Source of the DNA: Nocardia brasiliensis
Lineage (GTDB): Bacteria > Actinomycetota > Actinomycetes > Mycobacteriales > Mycobacteriaceae
Direction: 5' to 3'
DNA: 64,000 nt
Assembly: GCF_011801125.1 (NCBI RefSeq)
Contig: NZ_CP046171.1
Coordinates: 5,890,001-5,954,000, forward strand
The first letter of the stretch is position 1. The number at the start of each line of letters is the position of its first letter. The position numbers were made by a program, and so were the translations under genes. The notes below the pieces were generated by a model. It had not been told where the DNA came from. It did not search any database and was given only the letters and a program-made list of their open reading frames with translations. Positions 1 to 8,382 of the stretch are shown in pieces.

Positions 1-494
1 AGGACGTCGACAGCCTCACCATGGACGCGCTGGCCAAGCGCGCGGGCGTCGGCAAGGGGACCGTCTTCCGCCGGTTCGGCAGCCGGGCCGGACTGCTGCT
101 GGCTCTGCTCGACCATTCGGAGCGAAAGTTCCAGCACGCGTTCATGTTCGGCCCGCCCCCGCTCGGTCCCGGCGCGCCACCGGTCGAGCGGCTCGTCGCG
201 TTCGGCCGGGCCCGGCTGCTCGACATCGAGGTGGAAGGCGAGTTGTATCGCGCGGCCGAGGTCGGCGAGGCCGGTGACCGGTTCTCCGGCGCGCCCTATG
301 GACTGCTCAAGGCGCACGTGGCGATGCTGTTGCGGGAGGCGAACGAACCGGGCGAGATCCCGTTGCTCGCCGACAGTCTGGTCGCCGCGTTGAATTCCCC
401 GCTGGTCATGCATCAGATGCACGTCCAGGGGTACAGCACCGAACAGCTCGGGGACAACTGGGAGACGTTGATTCGCCGCGTTGTCTCGAGCTGA
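1..494 (+). CDS. TetR-family regulator, 5'-truncated by the window edge
   Basis: The reading frame is already open at the first base, and residues before the first ATG (position 21) continue a helix-turn-helix. The recognition-helix signature [19 protein letters not shown] is typical of TetR repressors, so the true start lies upstream of the window. The rest is an alpha-helical ligand-binding domain that I cannot assign to an inducer. Its last codons carry the probable nadE promoter. No target can be named. Confidence 0.85.
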   Translation, partial: DVDSLTMDALAKRAGVGKGTVFRRFGSRAGLLLALLDHSERKFQHAFMFGPPPLGPGAPPVERLVAFGRARLLDIEVEGELYRAAEVGEAGDRFSGAPYGLLKAHVAMLLREANEPGEIPLLADSLVAALNSPLVMHQMHVQGYSTEQLGDNWETLIRRVVSS

Positions 495-508
495 ACAGTC
501 AGTAGAGT
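481..508 (+). promoter_or_regulatory. Predicted leaderless promoter of nadE
   Basis: A -35-like TTGTCT (481-486) and a -10-like TAGAGT (503-508) are 16 bases apart. The ATG at 517 begins 8 bases after the -10, so the mRNA would start at or next to the start codon. This fits actinobacterial leaderless genes and the absence of a Shine-Dalgarno sequence there. Prediction from sequence only. Confidence 0.45.
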
Positions 509-516
509 GGGCTGCC

Positions 517-1344
517 ATGCGGAACCTGCGCGAACAGATCATTGCGGAATTGGGCGTCCAGCCGAGCATCGAACCGAAGACCGAGGTGCGGCGCCGGGTC
601 GATTTCCTGAAGGATTATCTGAACGCCACTCCCGCAAAGGGTTTCGTGCTCGGTATCAGCGGCGGCCAGGACAGCACGCTGGCCGGGCGGCTGTGCCAGC
701 TGGCTGTCGAGGAACTGCGGGCCGAGGGTGGCGACGCCACCTTCCTCGCGGTGCGGCTGCCCTACGGCGTGCAGGCCGACGAGGCCGACGCACGCACGGC
801 ACTGCGCTTCATCCAGCCGGACAAGTCCGTGTCGGTGAACGTGCGCCCGAGCGCGAACGCGGCCGCCGGTGAGGTGGCCTCCGCGCTGAAGATCGACAAG
901 CTGCGCGACTTCGTGCGCGGCAACATCAAGGCGCGCGAGCGGATGGTGATCCAATACGCCCTCGCCGGGCAGGAGAATCTGCTCGTGATCGGCACCGATC
1001 ACGCGGCAGAGGCGGTCACCGGCTTCTTCACCAAGTACGGCGACGGCGGCGTCGACCTGACCCCGCTCACCGGCCTCACCAAGCGCCAGGGCGCGGCGCT
1101 GCTGCAGGAGCTGGGCGCCCCGGCCAGCGTCTGGTCCAAGGTGCCGACCGCGGACCTGGAGGACGACCGCCCCGCCCTGCCCGACGAGGAGGCGCTCGGC
1201 CTCACCTACCGCGAGATCGACGACTATCTCGAAGGCAAGGACGTCACCGCCGAGGTCGCCGAGCGGATCGAATCCCTGTTCCGCAACACCCGCCACAAGC
1301 GCGCCGTCCCGGTAACCCCCCTCGACGACTGGTGGCGCGCATAG
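517..1344 (+). CDS. nadE: Ammonia-dependent NAD+ synthetase NadE
   Basis: The 275-residue product makes NAD+ from nicotinic acid adenine dinucleotide, ATP and ammonia in the cytoplasm, the last step of NAD synthesis. It matches the short E. coli-type enzyme in length and carries the PP-loop [10 protein letters not shown] near residue 50, followed by [20 protein letters not shown]. It lacks the N-terminal glutaminase domain of the long mycobacterial-type NadE, so it would use free ammonia. An in-frame TTG at 481 is open, but ATG 517 matches the family N-terminus and the leaderless -10. Immediately follows the tetR gene; a regulatory link is only possible. Confidence 0.93.
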   Translation: MRNLREQIIAELGVQPSIEPKTEVRRRVDFLKDYLNATPAKGFVLGISGGQDSTLAGRLCQLAVEELRAEGGDATFLAVRLPYGVQADEADARTALRFIQPDKSVSVNVRPSANAAAGEVASALKIDKLRDFVRGNIKARERMVIQYALAGQENLLVIGTDHAAEAVTGFFTKYGDGGVDLTPLTGLTKRQGAALLQELGAPASVWSKVPTADLEDDRPALPDEEALGLTYREIDDYLEGKDVTAEVAERIESLFRNTRHKRAVPVTPLDDWWRA

Positions 1345-1538
1345 GGCCGCCGGCCACGGGATTCCGCATTGGCGGACCAGTTCGGTGCGCTCGGCGGCAT
1401 CGACGCCGACCCGCCCCGACTCCCCCCATGGCGTGCTGGGCGAAAACGGTGCTCACGAGCCCGGCGAGATCGCCATCCTTCCTCGACTGGTACCCCTCTA
1501 TTCAGACGACGAAGAACTCGGTCCGTTCGCTACCTTGC

Positions 1539-1781
1539 TCAGCCGCCTGCGAACGGTGGCAGCACATCGACTCGCGGGGTCAGGGCGGTGGCGGGGTCGC
1601 GGGTGAGCTCGTCACCGACCAGGTAGGCGCACACCGACAGCATCTTGTCCAGATCGGGCCCGTACGACGCGGACAGGGTCGAGCGCAGGTCGCCGACCGT
1701 GGCGCCGACCGGAAAGTCCAGGTGCTCGCGGTCCTTGCCGACCGCGTCCGCGATCGCGGCGAAGTAGCGGATCTCAACCAC
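1539..1781 (-). CDS. moaD: MoaD, molybdopterin synthase sulfur-carrier subunit
   Basis: An 80-residue ubiquitin-fold protein ending in the expected Gly-Gly (PPFAGG), whose C-terminal thiocarboxylate donates sulfur to precursor Z in molybdopterin synthase together with MoaE. The GTG at 1781 overlaps the 3' end of moaA by 8 bases, indicating translational coupling, and gives the family's normal length. The N-terminus [17 protein letters not shown] is typical of MoaD. The 194 bases between its stop and nadE hold no convincing gene. Confidence 0.9.
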   Translation of the reverse strand: MVEIRYFAAIADAVGKDREHLDFPVGATVGDLRSTLSASYGPDLDKMLSVCAYLVGDELTRDPATALTPRVDVLPPFAGG

Positions 1782-2832
1782 CGATGGCTCCCATCGTGCG
1801 TTCGGGCGGGACGAACCCCTCGGCGTCGATGCCGTGGCCCGCCCACTTGTTCCACATCGCACCGCGCCACAGCGTGGCAAGCTCGTGGTCGTCGGCACCC
1901 GAGCGCAGCACCCGGCGCAGATCGTATTCCTGATCGCTGAACAGGCAGGACCGCAGCATGCCGTCGGCGGTGAGCCGGGTGCGGTCGCAGGTGTCGCAGA
2001 ACTTGCGGGTGACCGAGGCGATGATGCCGACGGTGGCGGGCCCACCGTTCACCAGCCAGGTCTCGGCGGGCGCGGACGGGTCCGCGCGCCCGGCGGCGGT
2101 GAGCGCGAAGCGCGTGCCGAGCACCTCGAGCAGCTCGGCGGCGGTCACCATGTTGGCGCGGGCCCACTCGTGGTCGGCGTCGAGCGGCATCTCCTCGATG
2201 AAGCGCAGCTCGCACTGTTCGTCGAGGCACCATTGCAGCAGATCAGCAGCGCCGGAGAGGGTTTCGCGCATCAGCACGGCATTGATCTTCACCGGCGCGA
2301 GCCCGGCGTCGCGCGCGGCGCGGATGCCTGCCAGTGCGGACCCGAGCCGATCACGGCGGGTCAGCGTGGCGAAACCGGCGCGGTCGACGGTGTCCAGCGA
2401 GACGTTGACGCGGTGCAGCCCGGCGGCGGCGAGCCCGCGCGCGCGGTGCTCCAGCCCGACCCCGTTGGTGGTCATCGCCAGCGGCACGTGCGGCACCTGT
2501 TCGTGACAGCCCGCGATGATCTGCTCCAGATCCCGCCGCATCAGCGGCTCACCGCCGGTGAATCGGACCTCCTGCACGCCGAGTTCGCGCACCGCCAGCC
2601 GCACCAGGCGGACGATCTCCGCGACGGTCAGCAGTTCGTCCTGCGGGATCGCGGGCAGCCCTTCCTCCGGCATGCAGTAGGTACAGCGCAGCGAACACTT
2701 CTCGGTGATGGACACACGCAGATCGCGCGCCACCCGTCCGAAACGGTCCAGCAGCACGGGCGTGTCGGGGCGTCCGTCGAGCGAGGGACGCCCGGAACGC
2801 ACGGCAGGTATCCCCATCTCGACCAGAGTCAC
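1774..2832 (-). CDS. moaA: GTP 3',8-cyclase MoaA (radical SAM)
   Basis: MoaA starts molybdenum cofactor synthesis by converting GTP to 3',8-cyclo-GTP, which MoaC then turns into cyclic pyranopterin monophosphate. The 352-residue protein has the radical-SAM motif CSLRCTYC at residues 46-53, the FTGGEP motif, the second cluster cysteines CDTC at 279-282 plus C296, and the functional C-terminal Gly-Gly. The GTG at 2832 gives a family-like N-terminus; AGGAGG lies about 13 bases upstream, which is rather far. Divergent from moeA and transcribed with moaD. Confidence 0.93.
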   Translation of the reverse strand: MTLVEMGIPAVRSGRPSLDGRPDTPVLLDRFGRVARDLRVSITEKCSLRCTYCMPEEGLPAIPQDELLTVAEIVRLVRLAVRELGVQEVRFTGGEPLMRRDLEQIIAGCHEQVPHVPLAMTTNGVGLEHRARGLAAAGLHRVNVSLDTVDRAGFATLTRRDRLGSALAGIRAARDAGLAPVKINAVLMRETLSGAADLLQWCLDEQCELRFIEEMPLDADHEWARANMVTAAELLEVLGTRFALTAAGRADPSAPAETWLVNGGPATVGIIASVTRKFCDTCDRTRLTADGMLRSCLFSDQEYDLRRVLRSGADDHELATLWRGAMWNKWAGHGIDAEGFVPPERTMGAIGG

Positions 2833-2958
2833 CTGTCCATTATGACCTCCTGGCATCGATGGTCAGCAGCCGAAGGTACGGAAACTCCCGCTGAGCACCG
2901 GACATTTTTCTGAGCTTCGTACAAGCGGGACGGGCGCCTGGCGCCGCGGGGCACCGAT

Positions 2959-2964
2959 TACGCT
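2959..2964 (+). promoter_or_regulatory. -10 box of a likely leaderless moeA transcript
   Basis: TACGCT fits the TANNNT -10 consensus and ends 7 bases before the moeA ATG, the spacing expected for a leaderless actinobacterial mRNA. No clear -35 or Shine-Dalgarno sequence is visible. The site sits in the intergenic region shared with the divergent moaA. Confidence 0.4.
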
Positions 2965-2971
2965 GGCTCGC

Positions 2972-4219
2972 ATGAATCCAAGGCCCGCCAGCGTCTCGGC
3001 CCGGCCGGTCGACGAGTACCGCGACAGCATCGAGCAGCTGTTGCGGCCGTTGGCCGCGCGGGCAGTCGAGGATCTCGCGGTGCCGCACGCGTTGGGCAGA
3101 CAGCTGGCCGACGATGTCCGCGCGCCCGTCGACCTGCCGGTGTTCCGCAACTCGGCGATGGACGGCTACGCGGTGCGCGCCGAGTCGGTCGCGGTCGCGC
3201 CGGTGACGCTGCCGCTGGCCGGCGTGGTCGCCGCGGGCAACGCGGGCCGGACCCCGCTGCCGCAGGGCGCGGCGATGAAGGTGATGACCGGCGCGCCGAT
3301 CCCGCCGGGGGCGGACTGCGTGGTGCCGGTCGAGGACGTGCGGGCGGGCGATGGCACGGTGACCGTCGAACGTGGCCGCGGCGCAGGCGAATTCGTCCGC
3401 GAACCGGGCACCGACGTGCGGGCCGGAGATCTGCTGGTCGGTGCGGGCACCACGCTCGCGCCGCGGCACATCGCCGCGCTCGCCGCGGTCGGGCTGCCCA
3501 CCGTCTCGGTGCTGCGCCCGGTGCTCGCCGCGGTGATCACCACCGGTGACGAACTGGTCCCGGCGGGCACCGAGCTGCGGCCGGGACAGATCTACAACTC
3601 CAATGGGATCGCGCTCGCCGCCGCGCTCACCGCGAACGGCGTCACCGTCGTCTCGGTCGAGCACAGCACCGACGATCCGGCGCAGTTCCGCAAGCTGCTG
3701 GCCGTCGCGACCGGCTCGGCCGATGTCGTGTTCACCTCTGGCGGGGTGTCCAAGGGCGACTTCGAGGTGGTCAAGGACGTGCTGGCGCCGCTGGGCGGGC
3801 AGTTCGGCGCGGTGGCCGTGCAGCCAGGCGGACCGCAGGGACACACCGTGGTCGACGGGGTGCCGGTGCTCAGCTTCCCCGGCAATCCGGTCAGCACCAT
3901 GGTGTCGTTCGAGGTGTTCGCCCGGCCGATCCTGCGTCGGCTCGCGGGGCTGCCCCCGGCGCAGAGCTACGAACTGCCACTGCGCAACGCGGTGGCCCGC
4001 TCACCGCAGGGCAGGCGGCAGTTCCTGCGCGGCAAGCTGATTCACCCGGAATCCGCCGATCCCGCTGCGCCGCAACAGCTTCCGGTGGCGGTGGAGGTGG
4101 TTTCCGGCCCCGGGTCGCATCTGATCGCGAGCATGGCCTGGGCCGAGGTCCTGATCGATGTCCCGGCCGAGGTCACCACGCTGCCCGAGGGCACCGTGGT
4201 ACGAGTGTGGACGCTGTGA
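2972..4219 (+). CDS. moeA: MoeA, molybdopterin molybdenumtransferase
   Basis: The 415-residue protein inserts molybdate into adenylylated molybdopterin to form active cofactor. It shows the MoeA order: N-terminal domain with FRNSAMDGYAVRA (around residues 60-72), the central MoCF-binding domain with TTGDEL and TSGGVSKGDFEVV, PGNPVSTMVSFEVF, and a C-terminal beta domain. Length is standard. Lies 39 bases before the moaC-mogA fusion, so co-transcription is likely. Actinobacteria often have several moeA copies, so others elsewhere are possible. Confidence 0.92.
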   Translation: MNPRPASVSARPVDEYRDSIEQLLRPLAARAVEDLAVPHALGRQLADDVRAPVDLPVFRNSAMDGYAVRAESVAVAPVTLPLAGVVAAGNAGRTPLPQGAAMKVMTGAPIPPGADCVVPVEDVRAGDGTVTVERGRGAGEFVREPGTDVRAGDLLVGAGTTLAPRHIAALAAVGLPTVSVLRPVLAAVITTGDELVPAGTELRPGQIYNSNGIALAAALTANGVTVVSVEHSTDDPAQFRKLLAVATGSADVVFTSGGVSKGDFEVVKDVLAPLGGQFGAVAVQPGGPQGHTVVDGVPVLSFPGNPVSTMVSFEVFARPILRRLAGLPPAQSYELPLRNAVARSPQGRRQFLRGKLIHPESADPAAPQQLPVAVEVVSGPGSHLIASMAWAEVLIDVPAEVTTLPEGTVVRVWTL

Positions 4220-4258
4220 TACCCGTTGTCGCACAGCAGAGTTACCCGAGGAGTGGCG

Positions 4259-5260
4259 ATGAGTGAGTTGTCCCATGTGGACGGCGACGGCCGGGCCCGC
4301 ATGGTCGATGTGAGCGCGAAGACCGACACCACCCGGGTCGCGGTCGCGGCGGGCGAGCTGCGCACCACCGCCGAGGTGATCGCGCTGGTGCGCGCCGACG
4401 ACATGCCCAAGGCCGATGTGCTGTCCACCGCGCGGATCGCGGGCATCGCCGGAGCGAAGAGGACTTCGGAGCTGATCCCCCTGTGCCATCAGCTGGCGCT
4501 GTCCTCGGTCAAGGTGGAGTTCGGTTTCACCGACACCGCCATCACCATCGAGGCGACCGCGAAAACCAAGGGGCCCACCGGCGTCGAGATGGAGGCGCTC
4601 ACCGCGGTGGCAGTGGCGGGGCTGACGCTGCACGACATGGTGAAGGCGGTCGATCCGGCGGCCACCTTGACCGAAGTCCGTCTGCTCACCAAAGACGGTG
4701 GCAAACGCGGACATTGGGAGCGATCGGCGGCCACTGCCGCTCCGACTCCCGCGCCCGTCGCCAACGGCATCGAGCCCGAGTCCCGCTCCGCGGTGGTCGT
4801 GGTCGCCTCCACCGGCGCGGCCGCGGGCACCAGGGTCGACACGACCGGTCCGGTGCTCACGCAATGGCTTGCCGGACTCGGCTTTTCGGTGCGCGGCCCG
4901 CTGGTCTACGCCGATGCCGAGATCGCCGTCGGCCTGGCGGACGCGCTGCGGCTACAGCCGTCGCTGGTGATCAGCACCGGCGGCACCGGCGCCTCCCCCA
5001 CCGACGCGACCCCCGAGGCCACCCTCGCGCTGCTCGATCGCGAGCTGCCCGGCGTCGCGGAGGCCATCCGCCAGCGCGGCACCGCGAAGTTCCCGCTGGC
5101 GGCGCTGAGTCGCGGCGTGGCCGGGCTGTCCGGCCGATCGGTCATCGTGAACCTGCCGGGCTCCCCCGGCGGCGTCAAGGACGGCATCGCGGTGCTCGAA
5201 CCGCTGCTCGATCATCTGCTCGCGCAAGTAGCCGGAGGCGGCAACCATGACGACAACTGA
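4259..5260 (+). CDS. moaCB: Bifunctional MoaC-MogA/MoaB fusion
   Basis: The 333-residue protein joins two cofactor-pathway enzymes. Residues 1 to about 155 are MoaC (cyclic pyranopterin monophosphate synthase), with IPLCHQL and KGPTGVEMEALTAV. An Ala/Pro linker follows, then a MogA/MoaB-type molybdopterin adenylyltransferase from about residue 175 with STGGTGASPTDATPEA and NLPGSPGG. The usual PRD of the adenylyltransferase motif reads PTD here. ATG 4259 has GAGGAG upstream; an in-frame TTG at 4226 is less likely. Overlaps moaE by 14 bases. Such fusions are known in actinobacteria. Confidence 0.9.
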   Translation: MSELSHVDGDGRARMVDVSAKTDTTRVAVAAGELRTTAEVIALVRADDMPKADVLSTARIAGIAGAKRTSELIPLCHQLALSSVKVEFGFTDTAITIEATAKTKGPTGVEMEALTAVAVAGLTLHDMVKAVDPAATLTEVRLLTKDGGKRGHWERSAATAAPTPAPVANGIEPESRSAVVVVASTGAAAGTRVDTTGPVLTQWLAGLGFSVRGPLVYADAEIAVGLADALRLQPSLVISTGGTGASPTDATPEATLALLDRELPGVAEAIRQRGTAKFPLAALSRGVAGLSGRSVIVNLPGSPGGVKDGIAVLEPLLDHLLAQVAGGGNHDDN

Positions 5261-5684
5261 ACCCACCGTCCGGCTCGCGCGGATCAGCGACCAGCCGCTC
5301 GACGCGGCCGAGGTCGAGGCCGCGGTGACCGGACCGCACTACGGCGCGGTCGTGGTGTTCACCGGGAAGGTGCGCGACCACGACGGCGGCCAGGCGGTCT
5401 CCGCGCTCGAATACTCGGCGCACCCGGAGGCCGAGCGCTTCCTGCGCAAGGTCTGCGCCGAACTGGCCGCGGCGTCGGACCTGCCCGTGGCCGCCGTGCA
5501 TCGGGTCGGCGAGTTGGGCATCGGCGACGACGCGATCGTCGTCGCCGTCGCCGCGGCCCATCGGGCGCAGGCCTTCACCGCGTGCGCGGAACTGGTGGAT
5601 CGGATCAAACACGAGGTGCCGATCTGGAAACGGCAACTGTTCGCCGACGGGTTGTCCGAATGGGTCAATGCCTGTGGGGCGTAA
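5247..5684 (+). CDS. moaE: MoaE, molybdopterin synthase catalytic subunit
   Basis: MoaE combines with thiocarboxylated MoaD to put the dithiolene sulfurs on precursor Z. The 145-residue protein has the family motifs FTGKVRDHDGG, HRVGELGIGDDAIVVAVAAAHR (in part) and KHEVPIWKRQ. The start lies inside the 3' end of the MoaC-MogA gene, so the two are translationally coupled. Last gene of the plus-strand cofactor block; no terminator hairpin is obvious behind it. Confidence 0.92.
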   Translation: MTTTEPTVRLARISDQPLDAAEVEAAVTGPHYGAVVVFTGKVRDHDGGQAVSALEYSAHPEAERFLRKVCAELAAASDLPVAAVHRVGELGIGDDAIVVAVAAAHRAQAFTACAELVDRIKHEVPIWKRQLFADGLSEWVNACGA

Positions 5685-5846
5685 CCAGCCCGTGACGTGA
5701 ATCCTATGACGAATCAACACACCGGGGTTAGCGTTTTCGCGCGCGCGGCGCATCGGCGGCGAATTCGGCCCGCCGAGCCCGCGTAGCGCCGCCGTTCAGC
5801 ACAGCACCGGGGTTGCGGGGAGCCCGGCGAGACACGGGAGGACGCG

Positions 5847-6827
5847 TTGAGCACCGACCAGGTTTTGCTGCACCGTTTCGTCATCTCTCAACTCAGCGCG
5901 GCCGGGCTCGATCGCGACCGGCTGATCCGCGAGACCGGCCTACCGGAATGGGCGATGGCGGGCGAGGACGTGCATCTGCCCAGTCACACCTTCTCCCGGC
6001 TCTGGGAACTCGGCGAGCACGGCCTCGGCGACCCGGATGTCGCGTTGCACGTGGCCCGGCGCTACCAACTGTCCTCGCTCGGCCTCTACGACTACCTGTT
6101 CTCCACCGCGCCGACACTCGGCGCGGGCCTGGCCACCTGTGGGCCCTACGTCACCGCGGTCACCACCAATCACCGCTTCGACCTGGTCGCGGAGAACGAC
6201 GAGGAGGTCACCCTTTACCTCGACATGATCAGGGGCGAGGGCCGTGGCCGCGACCTCACCCAGCTGTGGGGCCTGACCGCGGTGCTCAGCCGGGCCCGCC
6301 GGGTGGTCCGCGGCCCCCTTGCGCCGCTGCGGGTCTCGCTGCGCCAGTCGGCGCCCGCACAGGTGCGCACGTTCGTCGAGGTGTTCGGCACGACAGCAAT
6401 CGAGTTCGACGCCCCGGTGGACGCGATGGTCTTTCGCGCCTCCGACATGGACCTGCCGCTCACCACCAGCGACCCGGTGCTCGCGGAGATCCTGCGACCG
6501 CTGGCCGAGGCGCTGCCACCGCCGCCCCCGCTGGCCAGCGCCTGGCCCGAGCGCGTCGCGGCGGCGCTGGCCGACGCGCTCGAATCCGGTGACGTGTCCC
6601 TGGATCGGGTGGCGCGCAGGCTGGCCACCAGCCCACGGACCCTGCAGCGGCGCCTGATGGAGGCCGGCACGACCTGGCGGCAGGAATTGGACCGGGCGCG
6701 CACCGCCCGGCTCGAAGCCGTGACGGCGACGGGCCGGGTGAGCCGAGCGCGCCAAGCCGAACTGCTCGGCTACTCGGACGCGGGCTCGATGCGGCGCGCC
6801 GCGCGCCGGTGGTCGGTCACGACTTGA
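5847..6827 (+). CDS. AraC-family regulator with an arabinose-binding-like N-terminal domain
   Basis: The 326-residue protein has an N-terminal domain of the kind found in OruR/ArgR-like AraC regulators (residues about 20-200) and a C-terminal double helix-turn-helix, seen in SLDRVARRLATSPRTLQRRL and the final LGYSDAGSMRRAARRW. The usual P-x-x-x-R tail after the second helix is missing, so the DNA-binding domain ends early. TTG 5847 is chosen because GGGAGGA lies 5-6 bases upstream. Nearby genes give no clear target. Its 3' end overlaps the convergent small gene by 11 bases. Confidence 0.85.
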   Translation: MSTDQVLLHRFVISQLSAAGLDRDRLIRETGLPEWAMAGEDVHLPSHTFSRLWELGEHGLGDPDVALHVARRYQLSSLGLYDYLFSTAPTLGAGLATCGPYVTAVTTNHRFDLVAENDEEVTLYLDMIRGEGRGRDLTQLWGLTAVLSRARRVVRGPLAPLRVSLRQSAPAQVRTFVEVFGTTAIEFDAPVDAMVFRASDMDLPLTTSDPVLAEILRPLAEALPPPPPLASAWPERVAAALADALESGDVSLDRVARRLATSPRTLQRRLMEAGTTWRQELDRARTARLEAVTATGRVSRARQAELLGYSDAGSMRRAARRWSVTT

Positions 6828-7008
6828 GGAAACGCGCCACGATCGCCCAGAACGTGGCGTCCTCTATCCCGCGGAAATCCCAGCTGTTGGCGACGGCATG
6901 CGACTCGGCCACAATGCCGGGCACGTCGAAGTCGTAGCGCGTGGCGGTGCCTTTGGCCTCCAGCGCTTCGATCACATAAGCGGTGGCGCTCTCCTGCGAA
7001 TTCAACAC
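6817..7008 (-). CDS. Small hypothetical protein, 63 residues
   Basis: A short gene that I do not recognise. GTG 7008 is preceded by GGGAG at a 6-base spacing, which picks this start although the frame stays open to 7359. The peptide is acidic and probably helical at both ends (SQESATAYVIEALEAKG, then DATFWAIVARFLKS), without signal peptide or membrane segment. Third-position G/C is lower than in neighbours. About 250 bases upstream of the start separate it from the CobW gene and contain nothing else convincing. Confidence 0.5.
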   Translation of the reverse strand: MLNSQESATAYVIEALEAKGTATRYDFDVPGIVAESHAVANSWDFRGIEDATFWAIVARFLKS

Positions 7009-7255
7009 GGAAAACTCCCATCGGTCGCCTAACGAAACTGCTCGATCGTCAATCGGTGCGCCGACCTCGACACGTCGCGCGGCATGCTCGCTCCCTTGCG
7101 CACGTGCCGACGCGGCGGGCACCAGGACAGTCTCGTGTCCGCCCGACGCCGCCGCCACAACCGAACGCGCCAGTTTCGGGCCGAACGCGCCAACTGTCGC
7201 CGAATCGGCACCGCGCGGCGCGCGAACCGTGCCTACTCGCGCCGTAGGGCCTGGA

Positions 7256-8293
7256 TCAGTGCGGCGTATAGCGCCAGACGCCGAGCAACGACTGCGGATC
7301 GAGCCAGTCTTCGACGGTGTGCACGGTGTCGTCGAGCCGTTTGCGCACCAGCTCGGCATCCATGCCGGCGCCGATCAGCACCAACCGCGTCACACGCGCC
7401 TCGCCGCGCGCCCAGTTCTGCGGCTCGAACACCAGGTGCCGCCCGACCAGATGCATGACGAACTTGCGGCGCTCCTCGGCGACGGCGAACGTGGCGAAGC
7501 CCTTGGCCCGGAACAGTCCGGGCGGCGGGTCCTCCAGGAATTCGATCAACCGGCGCGGGTCCAGTTCCCGCTCGCTGGTGAACGACACGCTGACGTAGTC
7601 GTCGTGCAGGTGCCGGTGCTCGGCCCCGCCGTGCTCGTGTTCGTGTTCGTGCAGCAGCTCGTCGAAGCTCAATTGCTCGGCGACGCGCGGTGTTTCGCGC
7701 ATCGGTTCGTCGAACAGCAGGCCTGCTTCCAGCCTGCCGTGCGTGGTCGCGTACACCGGGACCTGCCCGACCAGCGTCGCGATCTCCGCTCGCAGCGCGG
7801 TCAGTGCGGTCTCGGGCACCCGATCGGCCTTGTTCACGACCACCAGATCGGCCAGCCGCAGGTGCGTGGTCAGCTCAGGATGCCGCGCGCTGCTCGCCGG
7901 GAACTGCTCGGCGTCGACGACCTCGACCAGACCGCCGTAGCGGATGCGCGGATTGTCGCTGCCGACCACCATGCGGATGAGATTGCGCGGCTCGGCCAGA
8001 CCGCTGGCCTCCACCACGATCACGTCGATCTTGGCGCGCGGCTGCGCCAGGCGGGTGAACATCTCGTCGAGTTCGCTGACGTCGACGGCGCAGCAGACAC
8101 AGCCGTTGCCGAGCGAGACCATCGCGTCGACCTGCCCGGCGACCAGCATCGAGTCGATGTTGATCGCGCCGAAGTCGTTGACAACCACCCCGATCCGGGT
8201 GCCGCGGCTGTTGCGCAGCAGATGGTTGAGCAGCGTTGTCTTTCCGGAGCCGAGAAACCCCGCGACGATCACAACAGGTATCCGGTCAGCCAC
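7256..8293 (-). CDS. COG0523/CobW-family GTPase, putative metal chaperone
   Basis: A 345-residue G3E-family P-loop GTPase. It has Walker A GFLGSGKTT near residues 12-20, the metal-binding CxCC motif (GCVCC, cysteines 65, 67, 68), the guanine-binding NKAD, and a His-rich segment HEHEHEHGGAEHRHLH before the C-terminal CobW_C domain. Such proteins deliver zinc or cobalt to client enzymes and are often zinc-regulated. GTG 8293 is chosen because TATGGT ends exactly 7 bases upstream, a leaderless arrangement; ATG 8305 is the alternative. No zinc-repressor site was recognised by eye, and no client gene is adjacent. Confidence 0.85.
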   Translation of the reverse strand: MADRIPVVIVAGFLGSGKTTLLNHLLRNSRGTRIGVVVNDFGAINIDSMLVAGQVDAMVSLGNGCVCCAVDVSELDEMFTRLAQPRAKIDVIVVEASGLAEPRNLIRMVVGSDNPRIRYGGLVEVVDAEQFPASSARHPELTTHLRLADLVVVNKADRVPETALTALRAEIATLVGQVPVYATTHGRLEAGLLFDEPMRETPRVAEQLSFDELLHEHEHEHGGAEHRHLHDDYVSVSFTSERELDPRRLIEFLEDPPPGLFRAKGFATFAVAEERRKFVMHLVGRHLVFEPQNWARGEARVTRLVLIGAGMDAELVRKRLDDTVHTVEDWLDPQSLLGVWRYTPH

Positions 8294-8334
8294 GCCGACC
8301 ACCATACTGCGCGGCGCGAGCCCCGCCGAAGCGC

Positions 8335-8365
8335 CGAACGGCACCCTCGTCGAGGGTGCCGTTCG
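8335..8365. terminator. Hairpin terminator downstream of the amidase gene
   Basis: A perfect 14-bp inverted repeat, CGAACGGCACCCTC and its complement, with a 3-base loop. It lies 18 bases beyond the amidase stop on the minus strand and upstream of the CobW start, so it should separate the two transcripts. No long T-tract follows, as is usual in G+C-rich actinobacteria. Confidence 0.7.
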
Positions 8366-8382
8366 ATCGAGTCGAGGCCGCG

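Noticed and set aside
1345..1538. Small plus-strand frame between nadE and moaD
   Set aside because: It overlaps moaD, has no ribosome binding site and no recognisable domain. A remnant is possible but unsupported.
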